A DNA stretch of 64,000 bases from Mesorhabditis belari (GCA_958450365.1 CAUEEP010000737.1:663501-727500); one strand, 5' to 3'; counted from the stretch's first letter, positions 11,263 through 21,924 are shown. Numbers and translations are program-made. The notes: generated from the sequence alone by a model not told the origin.

Positions 11263-11660
11263 GAAGCGAAGCTTTATTTAGCTTTATTTAGCGAAGCGAA
11301 GCTTTATTAAGCTTTGTTTGGCGAAGCGAAGCTTTTTTAGCTTTATTTAGCGAAGGCGAAGCTTTTATTAAGCTTTGTTTAGCGAAGCGAAGCTTTATTT
11401 ATTTAGCTTTATTTGGAAAGCTTGGTTTGGCGAAGCGAAGCTTTATTTAGCTTTATTTGGCGAAGCGAAGCTTTATTTAGCTTTGTTTAGCGAAGCGAAG
11501 CTTTATTAAGCTTGGTTTGGCGAAGCGAAGCTTTATTTAGCTTTGTTTGGCGAAGCGAAGCTTTATTTAGCTTTGTTTAGCGAAGCGAAGCTTTATTTAG
11601 CTTTATTTAGCGAAGCGAAGCTTTATTAAGCTTTGTTTGGCGAAGCTTTATTTATTTCTA
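11263..11660. repeat. minisatellite, unit about 30 bp (GCGAAGCGAAGCTTTATTTA)
   Basis: A 400-bp array of GGCGAAGCGAAGCTTTATTT plus AGCTTTGTTT variants, including AAGCTT sites in many units. Confidence 0.9.
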
Positions 11661-12196
11661 GGCCCGCGCCCTGTTCCAAGATCGAACCGCAGTACATCGT
11701 TCGGATTGCCCCAAAGAGAAAATCGTGATCTCGTAATGTATTTTTATTCAGCCTAATATTTTTCTTGGGGAAAATAAACAATTTTAAGAATTTTCATTTG
11801 ATAATTTAAAAACAAACTAAATTCTACATTTCGGCGACTCGGCTGATAGTGGTAGATTCATAGATTACTCTCTTAGCTGGGTACACAAACGATAGCCTAC
11901 AAAACGATTCTAGAGCGCACTAGAAAGAGTGTGTTAAGAGTGCGTTTCGTTTAGCGTTAAAGCACAAAGCACAAAGAACAATGTGAAGATTTTTGCATGT
12001 TATTGGGTAAATTTTTCACTCAAATCAATTTCTCCAATCGGAATCTCTTTGTTTTTTGTGATATTACAAAAAATATGCATGGGGGAATGAAAAGAAAAGC
12101 AAAAATTTGAGAAAAACGAAAGAATGTTGCTTTTGAATCAAATGGATCGACGGAAATAGTCTCAAATTTTTATCAGAAATCCATTTCAATCTTGAT
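11661..12196. other. upstream region of the chemoreceptor gene
   Basis: A short GC-richer patch (GGCCCGCGCCCTGTTCCAAG, 11,661-11,700) then AT-rich sequence. One GTGCACTAGAAAG-type dispersed motif lies at about 11,915. No exon identified. Confidence 0.35.
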
Positions 12197-15100
12197 ATGC
12201 AAATTTTTCATGGAAACGATTTTCTAGAGTTGAATAGGACAAATGCCTCTACAAATTTTTCTACAAATCCCTCTACAAACTCCTCTACAAACTTCTCTAC
12301 AAGTTTCTCTACAAATCCCTCTACAAACTTCTCTACAAACTCCTCTACAAACTCCTCTAGAAATTCTACAACTTGGCCAACCCATGACCTGCTAAGCTAT
12401 TCATCTTTGGATATTGTTTGTATTTTGTTGGAAACGATTTCATTCCCGCTTTATATAAAGTTATTGATTGGGGTTTTGCAATCAAAGAATCCGATTCTTC
12501 ACTCACCATTCTTTACAATGTTTTTCTCGATTGGTGAGTGAGTACTGTAGGATTTAGGCTATAGGTTACAAACTAGATTACTGTAGGCTACAGGTTACAG
12601 GGCTAGGCTGCTTTAGCTGGATTACTGTAAGCTCTAGGCTACAGGTTGCAGGGCTAGGCTGCTGTAGCTAGATTACTGTACGCTTCAGGCTACAGTTTAC
12701 ACGGCTAGGCTACTGTAGTTAGATTACTGTAAGCTCTAGGCTACAGGTTACACGGCTAGGCTGCTATAGCTGAATTACTGTAAGCTCTAGGCTACAGTTT
12801 ACACGGCTAGGCTACTGTAGCTAGATTACTGTAAGCTCTAGACTACAGTTTACACGGCTAGGCTGCTATAGCTGAACTACTGTAAGCTTTAGGCTACAGT
12901 TTACAGGGCTAGGCTGCTGTAGCTAGATTACTGTAAGCTCTAGGCTACAGTTTACAGATTACGGTAGCAGATGCACCTTCCTTTAAGCAGTTGTAATAAT
13001 TCAGGAGTTGCTGACGTGGCCTCTCTTTTCATCAACGCAATCCTTCGCCATCTCACCGTTTACAAGATTGGACCTGAGGAGGCAAGGAGAAAAGCAATGA
13101 TCAAAAATTCTTTCCAGACTTGGGAATGGCTTTATCGAGTTGCTTATCTTGTCTCAGCTCTTGTCTTCTATGTTCATTTCCTTGGACATTGTTTCCTTTC
13201 GCTTAATCGATTCACTTCAGTGCTTTTACCGGGATATCATCGAAAAGTTAGTAAAGAAAGTTGGTAAAATAAATATTTAGTAAATCTTTATTTAGTTCTG
13301 GGCTCATAGCACAAAATGGTTTATCTTTGCGAAATGGTTTGCCGCTTTTGCTTTGATCTCTTATCGGTTTTTAGAAGTAATTGAGCTTTTATAAGTTTCG
13401 AGTTTTAGATTAACAGCTCGATTGAATTTCGTTGATCAAAACGATGGGACTTATTTGGTGGACGGTTACAACAATGCGGCTATCCGTGTGGTGAGTCTAG
13501 GGGAAAGGGATATCCAGTTCATCCAGGACAAACAAAAAACTCTAAACTAATATTCTAAACTAATACTAAAGTCTAGTACACTAGTTCAATCGCTTTCAGT
13601 TATCACTTCTAGTTATCACTTCTAGTTATCACTTCTAGTTATCACTTCCAGTTATCACTTCCAGTTATCACTTCCAGTTATCACTTCCAGCTATCACATC
13701 TTGTTTCGGGAACAGTTTGTGGTGTGTCAACGATGATCTCGATGTTTCTCTCAATGATTACTCTTGCTCAACTCTATTGTTTAAGGACAAAGGTTTGAGA
13801 TTTAGCTTTTGATTCTGACTGTTTCAAAAAGTCGCAAGAATTAAAACAGATCAGAAATGTTTCTTATTGACCAAGATTAGATCAAGAGAACCAGCAGAAA
13901 GCCAGCTCAGACTAAAGTAGGACTAGAGTAAGTAGCTTTGCTAAGACTAAAGTACCTTTACCCTAGTCTACTCTAAACCAGCAGAAAGCCAGCTTAGACT
14001 AAAGTAGGACTAGAGTAAGTAGCTTTACTAAGACTAAAGTACCGTTACCCTAGTCTACTCTAAAATCAGTGATATTTCTACTGTAAAAGATTTACGGATT
14101 TTTAACTTATAAATACAAAAAAAAACAATGTAATATAGTGTGAAAATAATGGAAAAAAATTGGGAATTCATAAAATTCTTAGGTTTCGATGAAACAAGCA
14201 AAAAATCGAGCGCAATCTCATGATCTACACTCTTTTAACATTCCTATCCAGTTTGGTTATGGATTGGCAACAGGTTTTTCTAATTGTTGAATAGAAATTT
14301 TCATAAAAACGAATGAAATTAAAGCTTTTTATATAAGTTTCACTGAGTTTTTAAGTTCTATCGAGTACATACTGTGAACAATTATGACAAGGAAAAGCTT
14401 GCTTGGATTGGAAAGCAATACTTTTGGATAAATGATATTTTGGGTGAGTTTAAAGTTCAAAAGTATTCCAATAAACAAGATCTTCAGTGTTCTCCAATCT
14501 CTACACGTTGATCATTTGTTGTTGGCCAGTCGCTTCTATACTACAAGAAGCGAAGTGAGTTCGAAGTTTATAAAGTAAGGAATGGTAAGATTTCCGGAGA
14601 GGGGATTGAGCCTTTGGGAGGTTTTTTTCTTTTCTACAGATGCTCTAACCATTGAGCTATCTGGTAACTGTTTGTTAGAGAAGAAAGAAAGAAAAGAAGG
14701 GAAGGAAGGGAAGGAATGGAAGGAATGGAAGGAATAGAAGGGAAGGGAAGGGAAGGATGGGAAGAAAGAGAAGGAATGGAAGGAAGGGAAGGGAAGGGAA
14801 GGATGGGAAGAAAGAGAAGGAATGGAAGGAAGGGAAGGGATGGGAAGGATGGGAAGAAAGAGAAGGAATGGAAGGAAGGGAAGGAGGAGGATGGGAGAAA
14901 GAGAAGGAATGGAAGGAAGGGAAGGGATGGGAAGGATGGGGAAGGAAGGAATGGAAGGAAGGGAAGGGAAGGGAAGGATGGGAAGAAAGAGAAGGAAGGA
15001 AGGAAGCTTTACTATACAAGACCCAATCATTCTTTTACAGTACGCAGTATTCAACTGCTACAGTATTCAGTAAACGAAAGGAAATCTCTAATTGAATCTT

Positions 15101-15238
15101 TTCATCAGATGGACGCTGCTCGTTCCCCGTCAAAAGAGCTCAGCGATGCAGGCCACTTTCGGGAATGTTTATTCGATGAGAGTTCAATGGAGTATCTACG
15201 CATCAACTTTTGAAGCTTTACAGAAATTCATTCGATAA
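12197..15238 (+). CDS. seven-helix chemoreceptor, serpentine class gamma (Srg)-like, 397 aa model
   Basis: Nine exons join in phase: 12197-12533, 13005-13246, 13296-13366, 13409-13490, 13691-13792, 14199-14273, 14356-14443, 14488-14554 and 15109-15238. Seven hydrophobic segments are visible. TM3 ends in a LNRFTSVLLPGYH block, the Asn-Arg-Phe-Thr-Ser..Pro signature of nematode Srg receptors. The TM6 exon starts IERNLMIYTLLTFL and TM7 is NLYTLIICCWPVASIL. The N-terminus before TM1 is unusual: about 45 residues of Ser/Thr/Asn repeats (STNFSTNPSTNSS) from a 12-15-bp coding minisatellite with many N-glycosylation sequons. Introns hold minisatellites and a tRNA-like sequence. The last exon is the weakest: in phase it gives a 42-residue tail, while the overlapping ATG frame at 15109-15213 (MDAARSPSKEL) is an alternative if TM7 ends at a different donor. 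Confidence 0.78.
12541..12965. repeat. minisatellite in chemoreceptor intron 1, unit about 50 bp
   Basis: Eight or so units of ATTACTGTAAGCTCTAGGCT plus ACAGTTTACACGGCTAGGCT plus GCTGTAGCTAG fill almost the whole intron. Confidence 0.9.
13587..13690 (+). promoter_or_regulatory. tandem array of eight 3' splice acceptors, 13 bp apart
   Basis: TTATCACTTCTAG / TTATCACTTCCAG repeats place a pyrimidine-AG acceptor after positions 13599, 13612, 13625, 13638, 13651, 13664, 13677 and 13690, directly before chemoreceptor exon 5. The frame of the TM5 exon fits the last acceptor. Those 39 and 78 bases upstream (13651, 13612) are also in phase and open; the others shift frame. Confidence 0.8.
14600..14672 (-). 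pseudogene. tRNA-like sequence in chemoreceptor intron 8
   Basis: On the minus strand CAGATAGCTCAATGGTTAGA resembles a tRNA D-arm/A box, followed by ATCTGTAGAAAAG and a degraded B-box region (GGCTCAATCCCC). The arms do not pair well, so it is a relic. Confidence 0.45.
14694..15003. repeat. purine minisatellite (GGAAGGAATGGAA / GGGAAGGGAAGGATGGGAAG)
   Basis: Three hundred bases of nearly pure purine on the plus strand with a higher-order unit of about 60 bp including AGAAAGAGAAGGAATGGAAG. All three plus frames and two minus frames stay open through it; none is a gene. It could form triplex (H-DNA) structures. Confidence 0.9.
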
Positions 15239-15549
15239 ATTCACTTTGTAAATAAAGTTTATTATCAAATTTTATACTTATATAGATAAAAGTGAGGATA
15301 ATTTACAACTAACTAGCGATCAATGAATGTTTTGAATGAAAGTTTGATCAAGACTTTTACCTGTCTTTCAAATCAGCATGCTGAATATTTTTTCAATATA
15401 TAATCTTGCTTAAAGCTACTGTTATGTGTCAAAAGTTAATTTGCTAGAGCACAAAGTACATAAAGTTTAACCGTGTCTATTGCTTAAAACATTGTGAAGT
15501 TTCAGCTGTTTACAGTATAAATAGAAAATATTCAAGTGGCTGAATACTT

Positions 15550-15660
15550 TACAGTTATCTTTAGTTATCTTGTAGTTATCTTTAGTTATCTTTAGTTATC
15601 TTTAATTATCTTTAATTATCTTGTTGCTATCTTGTAGTTATCTTGTAGATTTGTTATCAA
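15550..15660. repeat. minisatellite, unit TAGTTATCTT
   Basis: About ten units of TTATCTTTAGTTATCTTGTAG type. Confidence 0.8.
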
Positions 15661-15734
15661 AATGTTTATAGATTTATTTAATAAAACTCTGAGCACAGGC
15701 TAACGGGAAAATAATCTCAAATTGAATAAAGTGA

Positions 15735-15845
15735 GGTAAAAGAAAATAAAAGAAAAGAAAGGAAGGAAGAAAGAAAGAAAGGAAGAAATAAAGAAAGAAA
15801 GAAAGAAAGAAGGAAAGAAAGAAGGAAAGAAAGAAAGAAAAGAAA
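15735..15845. repeat. GAAA/GGAA microsatellite
   Basis: Interrupted (GAAA)n with GGAA variants, between the chemoreceptor and TPRKB genes, which converge here. Confidence 0.9.
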
Positions 15846-15996
15846 ACTCCTTAAAGCTTTGTAATCCATGAAATAATAAAAATCACAGGGGGTAATACTG
15901 GATCCGATTTTGTATGAAAAGAAAAAGAAACTTTGAGATCTAATCTTTCAAGATATTCTATTTTTAGTTATATTTTTATTATCTTTATGATAGTTA

Positions 15997-18187
15997 TCAA
16001 GAAATACATTCTTTTGTGATCATTCGTGTTAAAATTTCCTCGTCGATGTTATCAAGGGTGATTGACGGATCATAAATCTTGTAAGCCTGAAAATATTGAA
16101 TTTTATAAAGTTAGTTAAGGATTTAATTAAGGATTTAATCAAATTATTCAATAAAAAGAAACCCTTCGTATCAATTTGAAGTTCGAGATCTCTTTCAAAT
16201 AGTCCAACGGCACAGCACGACCCTTGATCTGCTTGGCGAGCTTCTGTAATGTTTATGTTGAAGATAATCATAACAATATCTATTTAAGGTTTTTTCTAAT
16301 AGTAGTGCACCCAAGCGAGCCGAGGTGATGACTATTTACGGCTTCCAAAGTTTTCCCAGAAGCTCAACACTCAAATCCCCCACAAGATCTCATCGTCAGC
16401 TACATTTTCCGACTCCACATCGATAGGATCTGATAAGCGGTTCTCGAGATTTCGAGGAATTTAGGCAAAGCTTAGGGTGCACTACTATTAGAGAAAATCG
16501 TAGATTTCAAGAAACGATAGATTTCAAGTTAAAGACAAAGTCAAGTCTGAAAGAAAATCCTGGTCTAGTTCTGGCTTGATTTGTCCTTTATCCACTCACT
16601 AGCAGCAATGGGATACGCGTAGCTCATTGGTAAAGCGTTCGCCTGGTAAGCGGAATACCGTATTTTCTCTAATAGTAGTGCACCCAAGCGAGCCGAGGTG
16701 ATGACTATTTACGGCTTCCAAAGTTTTCCCAGAAGCTCAACACTCAAATCCCTCACAAGATCTCATCGTCAGCTACATTTTCCGACCTCACATCGATAGG
16801 TTCCGATAAACGGTTCTCGAGATTTCGAGCAATTTAGGCAAAGCTTTTGGTGCACTACTATTAGAGAAAATACGGTATTCAGCATTCTTGGCATGTATCT
16901 TGTAGACAAAATGTAGACAAAATGTAGACAGAAAAGTTTTCTAGAAGGTATGTGTTTCTTTGTGTTTTTTTGAGCACAAAGTACATCGTTTTCGTCTCAC
17001 TTTCATCTTTGACCCTTTCTCATCATCGTAAACGGCCGCGAGAATCGTTCGACTGTTCTCAGCGACACCAAAAGTGTTCAATGAGTCGGAGATCTGAAAA
17101 AAATAAAACCTTATTGAAAGACTTGTGTAGATAATTTCATTCTGAAGAATAAAATTCTGAATTTGTTGGATTTTGATCCGTTTTTTCGTCATTAAGCTTT
17201 TTTTAGTCTTTAACTATTATTTAAAGGCTTTAAAAGTCTTTTTGCGCTTTGCATTTTGCCGTTTTTCTGTACTCAGCTTTTTCGTGATTCGATTTCGATA
17301 GACACGGGAAAGTAAAAGGAAAAATTGGAGCCGTGACAGGGATCGAACCTGGGACAGGCCGGCTTGAAACCAAGCGTGCTAACCACTCGGCTAAACTGAG
17401 ACCTGCAGCCGGCCTCAGGAAACCATCTGATAATGAGAGTTAAAAAATCCAAAAAATGAAAAATTTTGTTTAAATTGGACTTTTCTATTGGAGAGAGCTT
17501 TGAATTGGAATAAATATTGGAAATTTCAAATCCAGTACTCACATTTCTGCTTGGCGACAAACTGTATATCAATTCGGCAGCTAAACTCCTCGTCGACATC
17601 CGATTATGGGCATATTGATAAACAGCTTTATTGGCAGCGGCAAGGAAAAGAAATGGTTCAATGATCTGAAAGTTATCAGATAGATATTTTCTTTGTTTTT
17701 ATGAATTCAATTGATAGATTTGTTTCTTTTCTAAGCCAGTAAAGCCATTTTGAAGTCACTAACTCACCAGTTCAGCTCTGACAAGAGCCGCATCAATCTC
17801 ACCGGTCCTCAGCTTTCCCCTCAACTCACTCGCGTTCTCGACATCGACAAAGAGGCAAATTCTAAAGAGATTTCTAGCTTAGATAAGCTTAGATTACTTT
17901 AAAGTTATCTAAAATTAGAATTAGATGCAGATTCTTGAAAACGTTTCATGAAATTCTTGAAAAACTCTTGAAATTCTTGAAAAACCTTTCGTAATCGTTG
18001 AAAATTTAATCCGTTTTACTTAATTTTGATTCAACATTTGATTTGATACAATTTCTTTCCAAAAGTAGCTAAATAAAGATTTCATTGAAATATTTCCTTT
18101 TCTTTTGCTTCACCTGATCGCTCTCCTTTGTGTGTAATCATATGGATCGGGCTGTAATTCATAGCATCGCGACACACCCGGCGACAT
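15997..18187 (-). CDS. EKC/KEOPS complex subunit, TPRKB / Cgi121 family
   Basis: Cgi121 (human TPRKB) binds the PRPK/Bud32 kinase and the tRNA 3' end in the KEOPS complex, which makes the t6A base on ANN-decoding tRNAs. Six exons join in phase: 18187-18114, 17861-17768, 17665-17543, 17093-17001, 16243-16163 and 16086-15997, giving 184 residues against 175 in human. Conserved blocks appear in family order: ICLFVDVENASELRGKLRTG, then EPFLFLAAANKAVYQYAHNR, TRSLAAELIYSLSPSRNISD, SLNTFGVAENSRTILAAVYD, and a tail ILTRMITKE like human ICRMSTKD. The family is named from remembered similarity. An acceptor (TTTTCCAG) lies about 12 bases before the ATG, a likely spliced-leader site. Introns carry two copies of one MITE, a split tRNA-like piece and a second tRNA-like sequence. 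Confidence 0.9.
16288..16500. mobile_element. MITE family B, copy 1 (TPRKB intron)
   Basis: TTTTCTAATAGTAGTGCACC at the left pairs with GGTGCACTACTATTAGAGAA at the right. The internal sequence (GCGAGCCGAGGTGATGACTA) is nearly identical to copy 2. The outer few bases of the left end are missing. Confidence 0.85.
16612..16655 (+). pseudogene. 5' half of a tRNA-like gene, cut by a MITE
   Basis: GGGATACGCGTAGCTCATTG gives an acceptor start, D-arm and A box. TTCGC-CTGGTAA-GCGGA then forms a perfect anticodon arm with anticodon GGT (Thr-type). The sequence stops at MITE copy 2, and no T-arm is found beyond the element. Therefore it is a broken tRNA or SINE head. Confidence 0.6.
16656..16877. mobile_element. 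MITE family B, copy 2 (TPRKB intron)
   Basis: Perfect terminal inverted repeats TACCGTATTTTCTCTAATAG (28-29 bp in all) at both ends. The body is about 95 percent like copy 1, only about 160 bp away in the same orientation. It splits a tRNA-like sequence. Confidence 0.88.
17335..17405 (-). pseudogene. tRNA-like sequence inside a TPRKB intron
   Basis: On the minus strand, A box TTAGCCGAGTGGTTAGCACG and B box AGGTTCGATCCCTG are both good. The anticodon arm CTTGG-TTTCAAG-CCGGC pairs in four of five positions with triplet TCA. The acceptor stem does not close, so I call it tRNA-derived and not a functional suppressor or selenocysteine tRNA. Confidence 0.5.
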
Positions 18188-18479
18188 TCGACAACCGCGA
18201 CTGGAAAATCGAGCACATTGCAAAACCAAAACCCGAATTTTCAGAAATTTATCGATTTAAATGGTTTAGTTATGCAATAAAAATAGATTATGATTCGTTT
18301 AATGCATAAAGCTGCATAAGCATAAGCTGCATCAACCTTTATGGCATTGGATTATAGTAAATCATAATTCATAGTGAAATTTTGATATTGTACAATTTTG
18401 ATATTATACAATGTACAATCTTGATCACAAAAAGCTACAGAATAGATAGAAAATTTGGATAAACCAATTGGATAAACGA

Positions 18480-19263
18480 GTCATGGACAAAAAGTCTTTT
18501 AACGTTGGTTTTTAGGAGTTAATTCTTTGTATATTTTGCTTATTATATTTGCTTATTTTGCTTATTATCCAAAGCTTCTTATCTAAAGCTTATTATCCAA
18601 AGCTTCTCATCCAAAGCTTCTCATCCAAAGCTTCTTATCCAAAGCTTCTCTATCCAAAGCCTATGATCCAAAGCTTATGATCCAAAGCTTATGTTCCAAA
18701 GCTTATTATCCAAAGCTTCTTATCCAAAGCTTCTTATCCAAAGCTTATGATCCAAAGCTTCTTATCCAAAGCTTATTATCCAAAGCTTCTTATCCAAAGC
18801 TTCTTATCCAAAGCTTCTTATCTAAAGCTTATTATCCAAAGCTTATTATCTAATTTTAACATTACAAAAAGATGAATTTTGACAATTTATCAGGTTTCAT
18901 AAAGTTTTTAATAAAACAAAAATTGAGCCAAAAATTCATGGACAAATTGATGGACAAAAGTCTTTTAAAATGTGAGAAAAACATTATGAAAATCAATACT
19001 TAGTAGGTCCTCCGCGAGCCGCAATTACTGCTTCAATTTTTGGCTAAATTTTTGGTTAATTGTTTTTTAAAAAGCTCATAACATATTATAAATCATTGAA
19101 TCCATCTTGTAATATTAAAATTAGAGATAATAAGCTCATTAAATCTTTCAATCGTTTGCAAATTGGTCGAATTTGAATCAAGATATACAAAGAACAAAAA
19201 GAACAAAAAGAAAAGAACAAACTTCTAAAAAGCAACGTTAAACGTTAAAAGACTGTCCATGAA
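18480..19263 (-). mobile_element. Tc1-type transposon relic with C-terminal transposase fragment
   Basis: The ends TCATGGACAAAAAGTCTTTT and the inverse AAAAGACTGTCCATGA (to 19263) mirror each other. An internal direct copy (TGATGGACAAAAGTCTTTTA) lies at about 18,950. On the minus strand, 19,060-18,990 encodes IEAVIAARGGPTKY and stops, the familiar C-terminus of Tc1-like transposases. The rest of the gene has been replaced by a tandem repeat. Confidence 0.75.
18575..18850. repeat. minisatellite, unit TCCAAAGCTTAT / TCCAAAGCTTCT
   Basis: About twenty-two 12-bp units inside the Tc1-type relic, each with an AAGCTT core. Confidence 0.92.
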
Positions 19264-19672
19264 TGTAACTTTTAAAAGAAGCTTTAATCTGAAAGAATTC
19301 CATTAAAAAAGTTTCCCTTTTTGTTGAGTTTTCCCATAAAAGTTATAGAAAGAAGAATTTCAAAAACCTTTTTCAATTTATTTACAAATTCTCTAAACTA
19401 AATTTAGCTAATAAACGTGAATTGAAAATGAAAATGGAAAACTAGAAAAAATCGTGTTGTGAATAGATGAAAATAAGCAATTTTGAGGGTTATTTGGACA
19501 AAGTTGCAACCTTGGAAAGGGAAAAATAAAGAAAAACGAAAAAAGAAAAGAGAGAATAGATGGAAAATTGCTTTTTGTCGTTTTTCGACCACCTCTTTTT
19601 CCCTATTGAAAAGCGTGGGGTTGAAAGAGAGACAGAGGGGAGTGGAGGAGGAGAGAAACGGGCAAAGGGGAA

Positions 19673-20268
19673 TAGATCGATGTCCATGCATAAGCAAACC
19701 GAAAAAACACACGCATACACTTGAAATTCGAGCTATCTCTCTTTAGTAACATTTAGATAGTAACGTTTAGATAGTAACATTTAGAAACTAGAGCTACAGT
19801 CGAACTTCGATCTAAAGAATCGTTTGAAACCGAAAACTTTGCTATAACGAACGTAAAGTGTGCCTCAAATTTTTGTTATAACGAAAGGAGAGGGGGGTAA
19901 TGTTCTGCGCCCTGCGGCCATTTGGCTTGCATTTGGCTGAGGCAGTTATACAGAAATTTTGGGCACTTTTTTGAATTTTAAATTCGTTTTATCGAATTTC
20001 GTTATATCGAAGTTCGACTGTATTTATAAGCCAATTTATAAATCAATTTGTTTTCGCGTTATTTCATTTATGACGTTCGTTATAGCAAAGTTTTCGGTTT
20101 CAAACGATTCTTTAGATCGAAGTTCGACTGTAGCTCTAGTTTTTAAATGTTACTATCTAAATGTTACTATCTAAATGTTACTATCTAAATGTTACTAAAG
20201 AGAGATAGCTCGAATTTCAAGTGTATGCGTGTGTTTTTTTGGTTTGCTTATGCATAGACATCGATCTA
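19673..20268. mobile_element. large palindromic foldback element, about 600 bp
   Basis: The left arm (ATAGATCGATGTCCATGCAT .. ACACTTGAAATTCGAGCTAT .. TAACATTTAGATAGTAAC .. GATCTAAAGAATCGTTTGAA) is mirrored on the right (TTCAAACGATTCTTTAGATC .. GTTACTATCTAAATGTTA .. ATAGCTCGAATTTCAAGTGT .. ATGCATAGACATCGATCTA). The loop holds TCGTTATATCGAAGTTCGAC, a sub-repeat. No coding gene is present. The family is unknown to me. Confidence 0.8.
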
Positions 20269-20588
20269 CGAAGTTCGACTGTAGCTCTAATTTCTAAATT
20301 CAATCAATCAATCAAAACGTTCAACCAATCAATCAAAACGAGTTTCGAGCTAACTGGCTAACAAGGAATTTCCTTTAGAATTTCCTTTAAGAAATGAGCA
20401 TCTCATTTTAGTTTTATTTCATTTAAGATAGAAATTTTTGACTGGAGAAATAGTGTTGAAGTTTTATAAATAATAGAAAATAAAATAAAAAATTAACTTG
20501 AAAAAGTTGGGGAAAACAATCGAAAGATAATCTTTTCAAATATAATCCAAATATTTAAAGCAAAAAAAAAGCGATGACAATTATTTGA

Positions 20589-20700
20589 AGCTATTCAACT
20601 TAAAGCTATTCAACTTACTATCCAACCTACTATCCAACCTACTATCCAACCTACTATTCAACCTACTATCCAACCTACTATTCAACCTACTATTCAATTT
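20589..20700. repeat. minisatellite, unit CTATCCAACCTA
   Basis: About nine 12-bp units with CTATTCAA variants. Confidence 0.88.
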
Positions 20701-20814
20701 AAAGCTATTATATATATGCTTTATTCCGTTGAATAGCGACAAAACAAGAACACAATAATCACTGACACCAAAAAGATAAAAGAAAGAGATCCCTCCAGAA
20801 AGAATCACAGAGCA

Positions 20815-20965
20815 GTCAAATGAATTGCCGAAATTGCGGCTTTAAATCTAGCCATGGTGAAAAGATCACGAACATGAGGGGGTAAAAGGTTCCACAATTT
20901 AATAACTCGATTAAAAAAGAAACTGTAGAAGCTTTTAGAGGAAAGTTCTATGGAAAAGATATGTT
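20815..20965 (-). pseudogene. 3' end of a non-LTR retrotransposon ORF
   Basis: The minus strand encodes FFFNRVIKLWNLLPPHVRDL followed by FTMARFKAAI, the extreme C-terminal signature of CR1/Jockey-type LINE polymerases (RVIxxWNxLPxxV, FK). The reverse transcriptase itself is not present. The upstream side runs straight into a GTACAATGTACAGT repeat. Confidence 0.7.
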
Positions 20966-20975
20966 TAAATTTTCC

Positions 20976-21052
20976 GTACAATGTACAGTGCAATGTACAG
21001 TACAATGTACAGTACACTATACAGTACAATGTACAGTGCAATCTACAGTACA
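20976..21052. repeat. minisatellite, unit TACAGTACAATG
   Basis: About six units of ACAATGTACAGT, next to the LINE fragment. Confidence 0.85.
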
Positions 21053-21106
21053 ATAAATAAAAGCGTTTAAATAACTCTATTCAGCTGACTTTATTGTAAA
21101 TTGAGT

Positions 21107-21500
21107 TTATTGTAGGCTTCGGCAAACAAAACCAAAACCAAAACAGACCAAAACCAAAACCAAAACCAAAACCAAAACACCAAAACCAAAACAAACCAAA
21201 ACTCAATTTGCATATAAATTAACATGTAAATTTAAAATTGTAAAATGCAAATTTGCCTTTCACTTTTTCTCACTCCACAAAATCTCGCGGCCGAAAAAAG
21301 GACCAAAACACGACCTCGAAATTTCGAAACAAAAAATAGCCTATGGGATAGATTCTTGGATGCTGATTTCAAATCTGCAAACAGATTTTCGCTAGCTCCT
21401 CCCAGTCGCGAGATATTGGCGAGTTTTGGTTTGTTTTGGTTTTGGTTTTGGTAGTTTTGGTTTTGGTTAAGTTTTGTTTTCCGAAGTCTAGTTTATTGTA
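21107..21500. mobile_element. inverted-repeat element with AACCAAA arms
   Basis: CTTCGGCAAACAAAACCAAA on the left and the inverted GGTTTTGGTTAAGTTTTG..CCGAAG on the right enclose about 250 bp. The left arm contains a long (AAACC)n-type run from 21,123 to 21,205. This is not the nematode telomere repeat TTAGGC. Confidence 0.55.
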
Positions 21501-21924
21501 ACACGGATTAGTATTGAATATCAAATTTTTCATACAATAGCTTTCATTTTAGCCAGATTTACTTAAAGTAAGCCAGCAAAATGCAGGCTTTATCCAAACA
21601 TCCTTTAAGAACAATTCTGTGAGGGTCCACTCTCAGTACAACTTTCATTTCGTTTACAAATAATGTACAAAAGAAATGAAAGTTATAAAGTTCTAGAAAA
21701 ATAGTAAATGTACGACGTATTTTGCCAATATTAAATGAAAATGGAAAAGAGGTGGAATCGTACGCATTGTTGTTGCTTTTGCTGCAACAGCTGTTGCTCA
21801 ATCTCTCTCAAAACCAGAACTCTATCAAATTTTCACACCCTTTCAATCAAAAATCAAAAAAAAACTGGAAAAGTGTCGAAATTTTTCCTATTTTGATATT
21901 TTGAGAGAAAAATATGTGAAATTT

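Noticed and set aside
14536..15213. Several overlapping 80-170-codon frames
   Set aside because: Purine minisatellite opens many frames; the region is an intron of the chemoreceptor.
17335..17405. Selenocysteine or suppressor tRNA (anticodon TCA)
   Set aside because: Acceptor stem does not close and the variable and T arms are not of the selenocysteine type.
21123..21205. Possible telomere-like repeat (AAACC)n
   Set aside because: Nematode telomeres are TTAGGC; the run is irregular and part of an inverted-repeat element.
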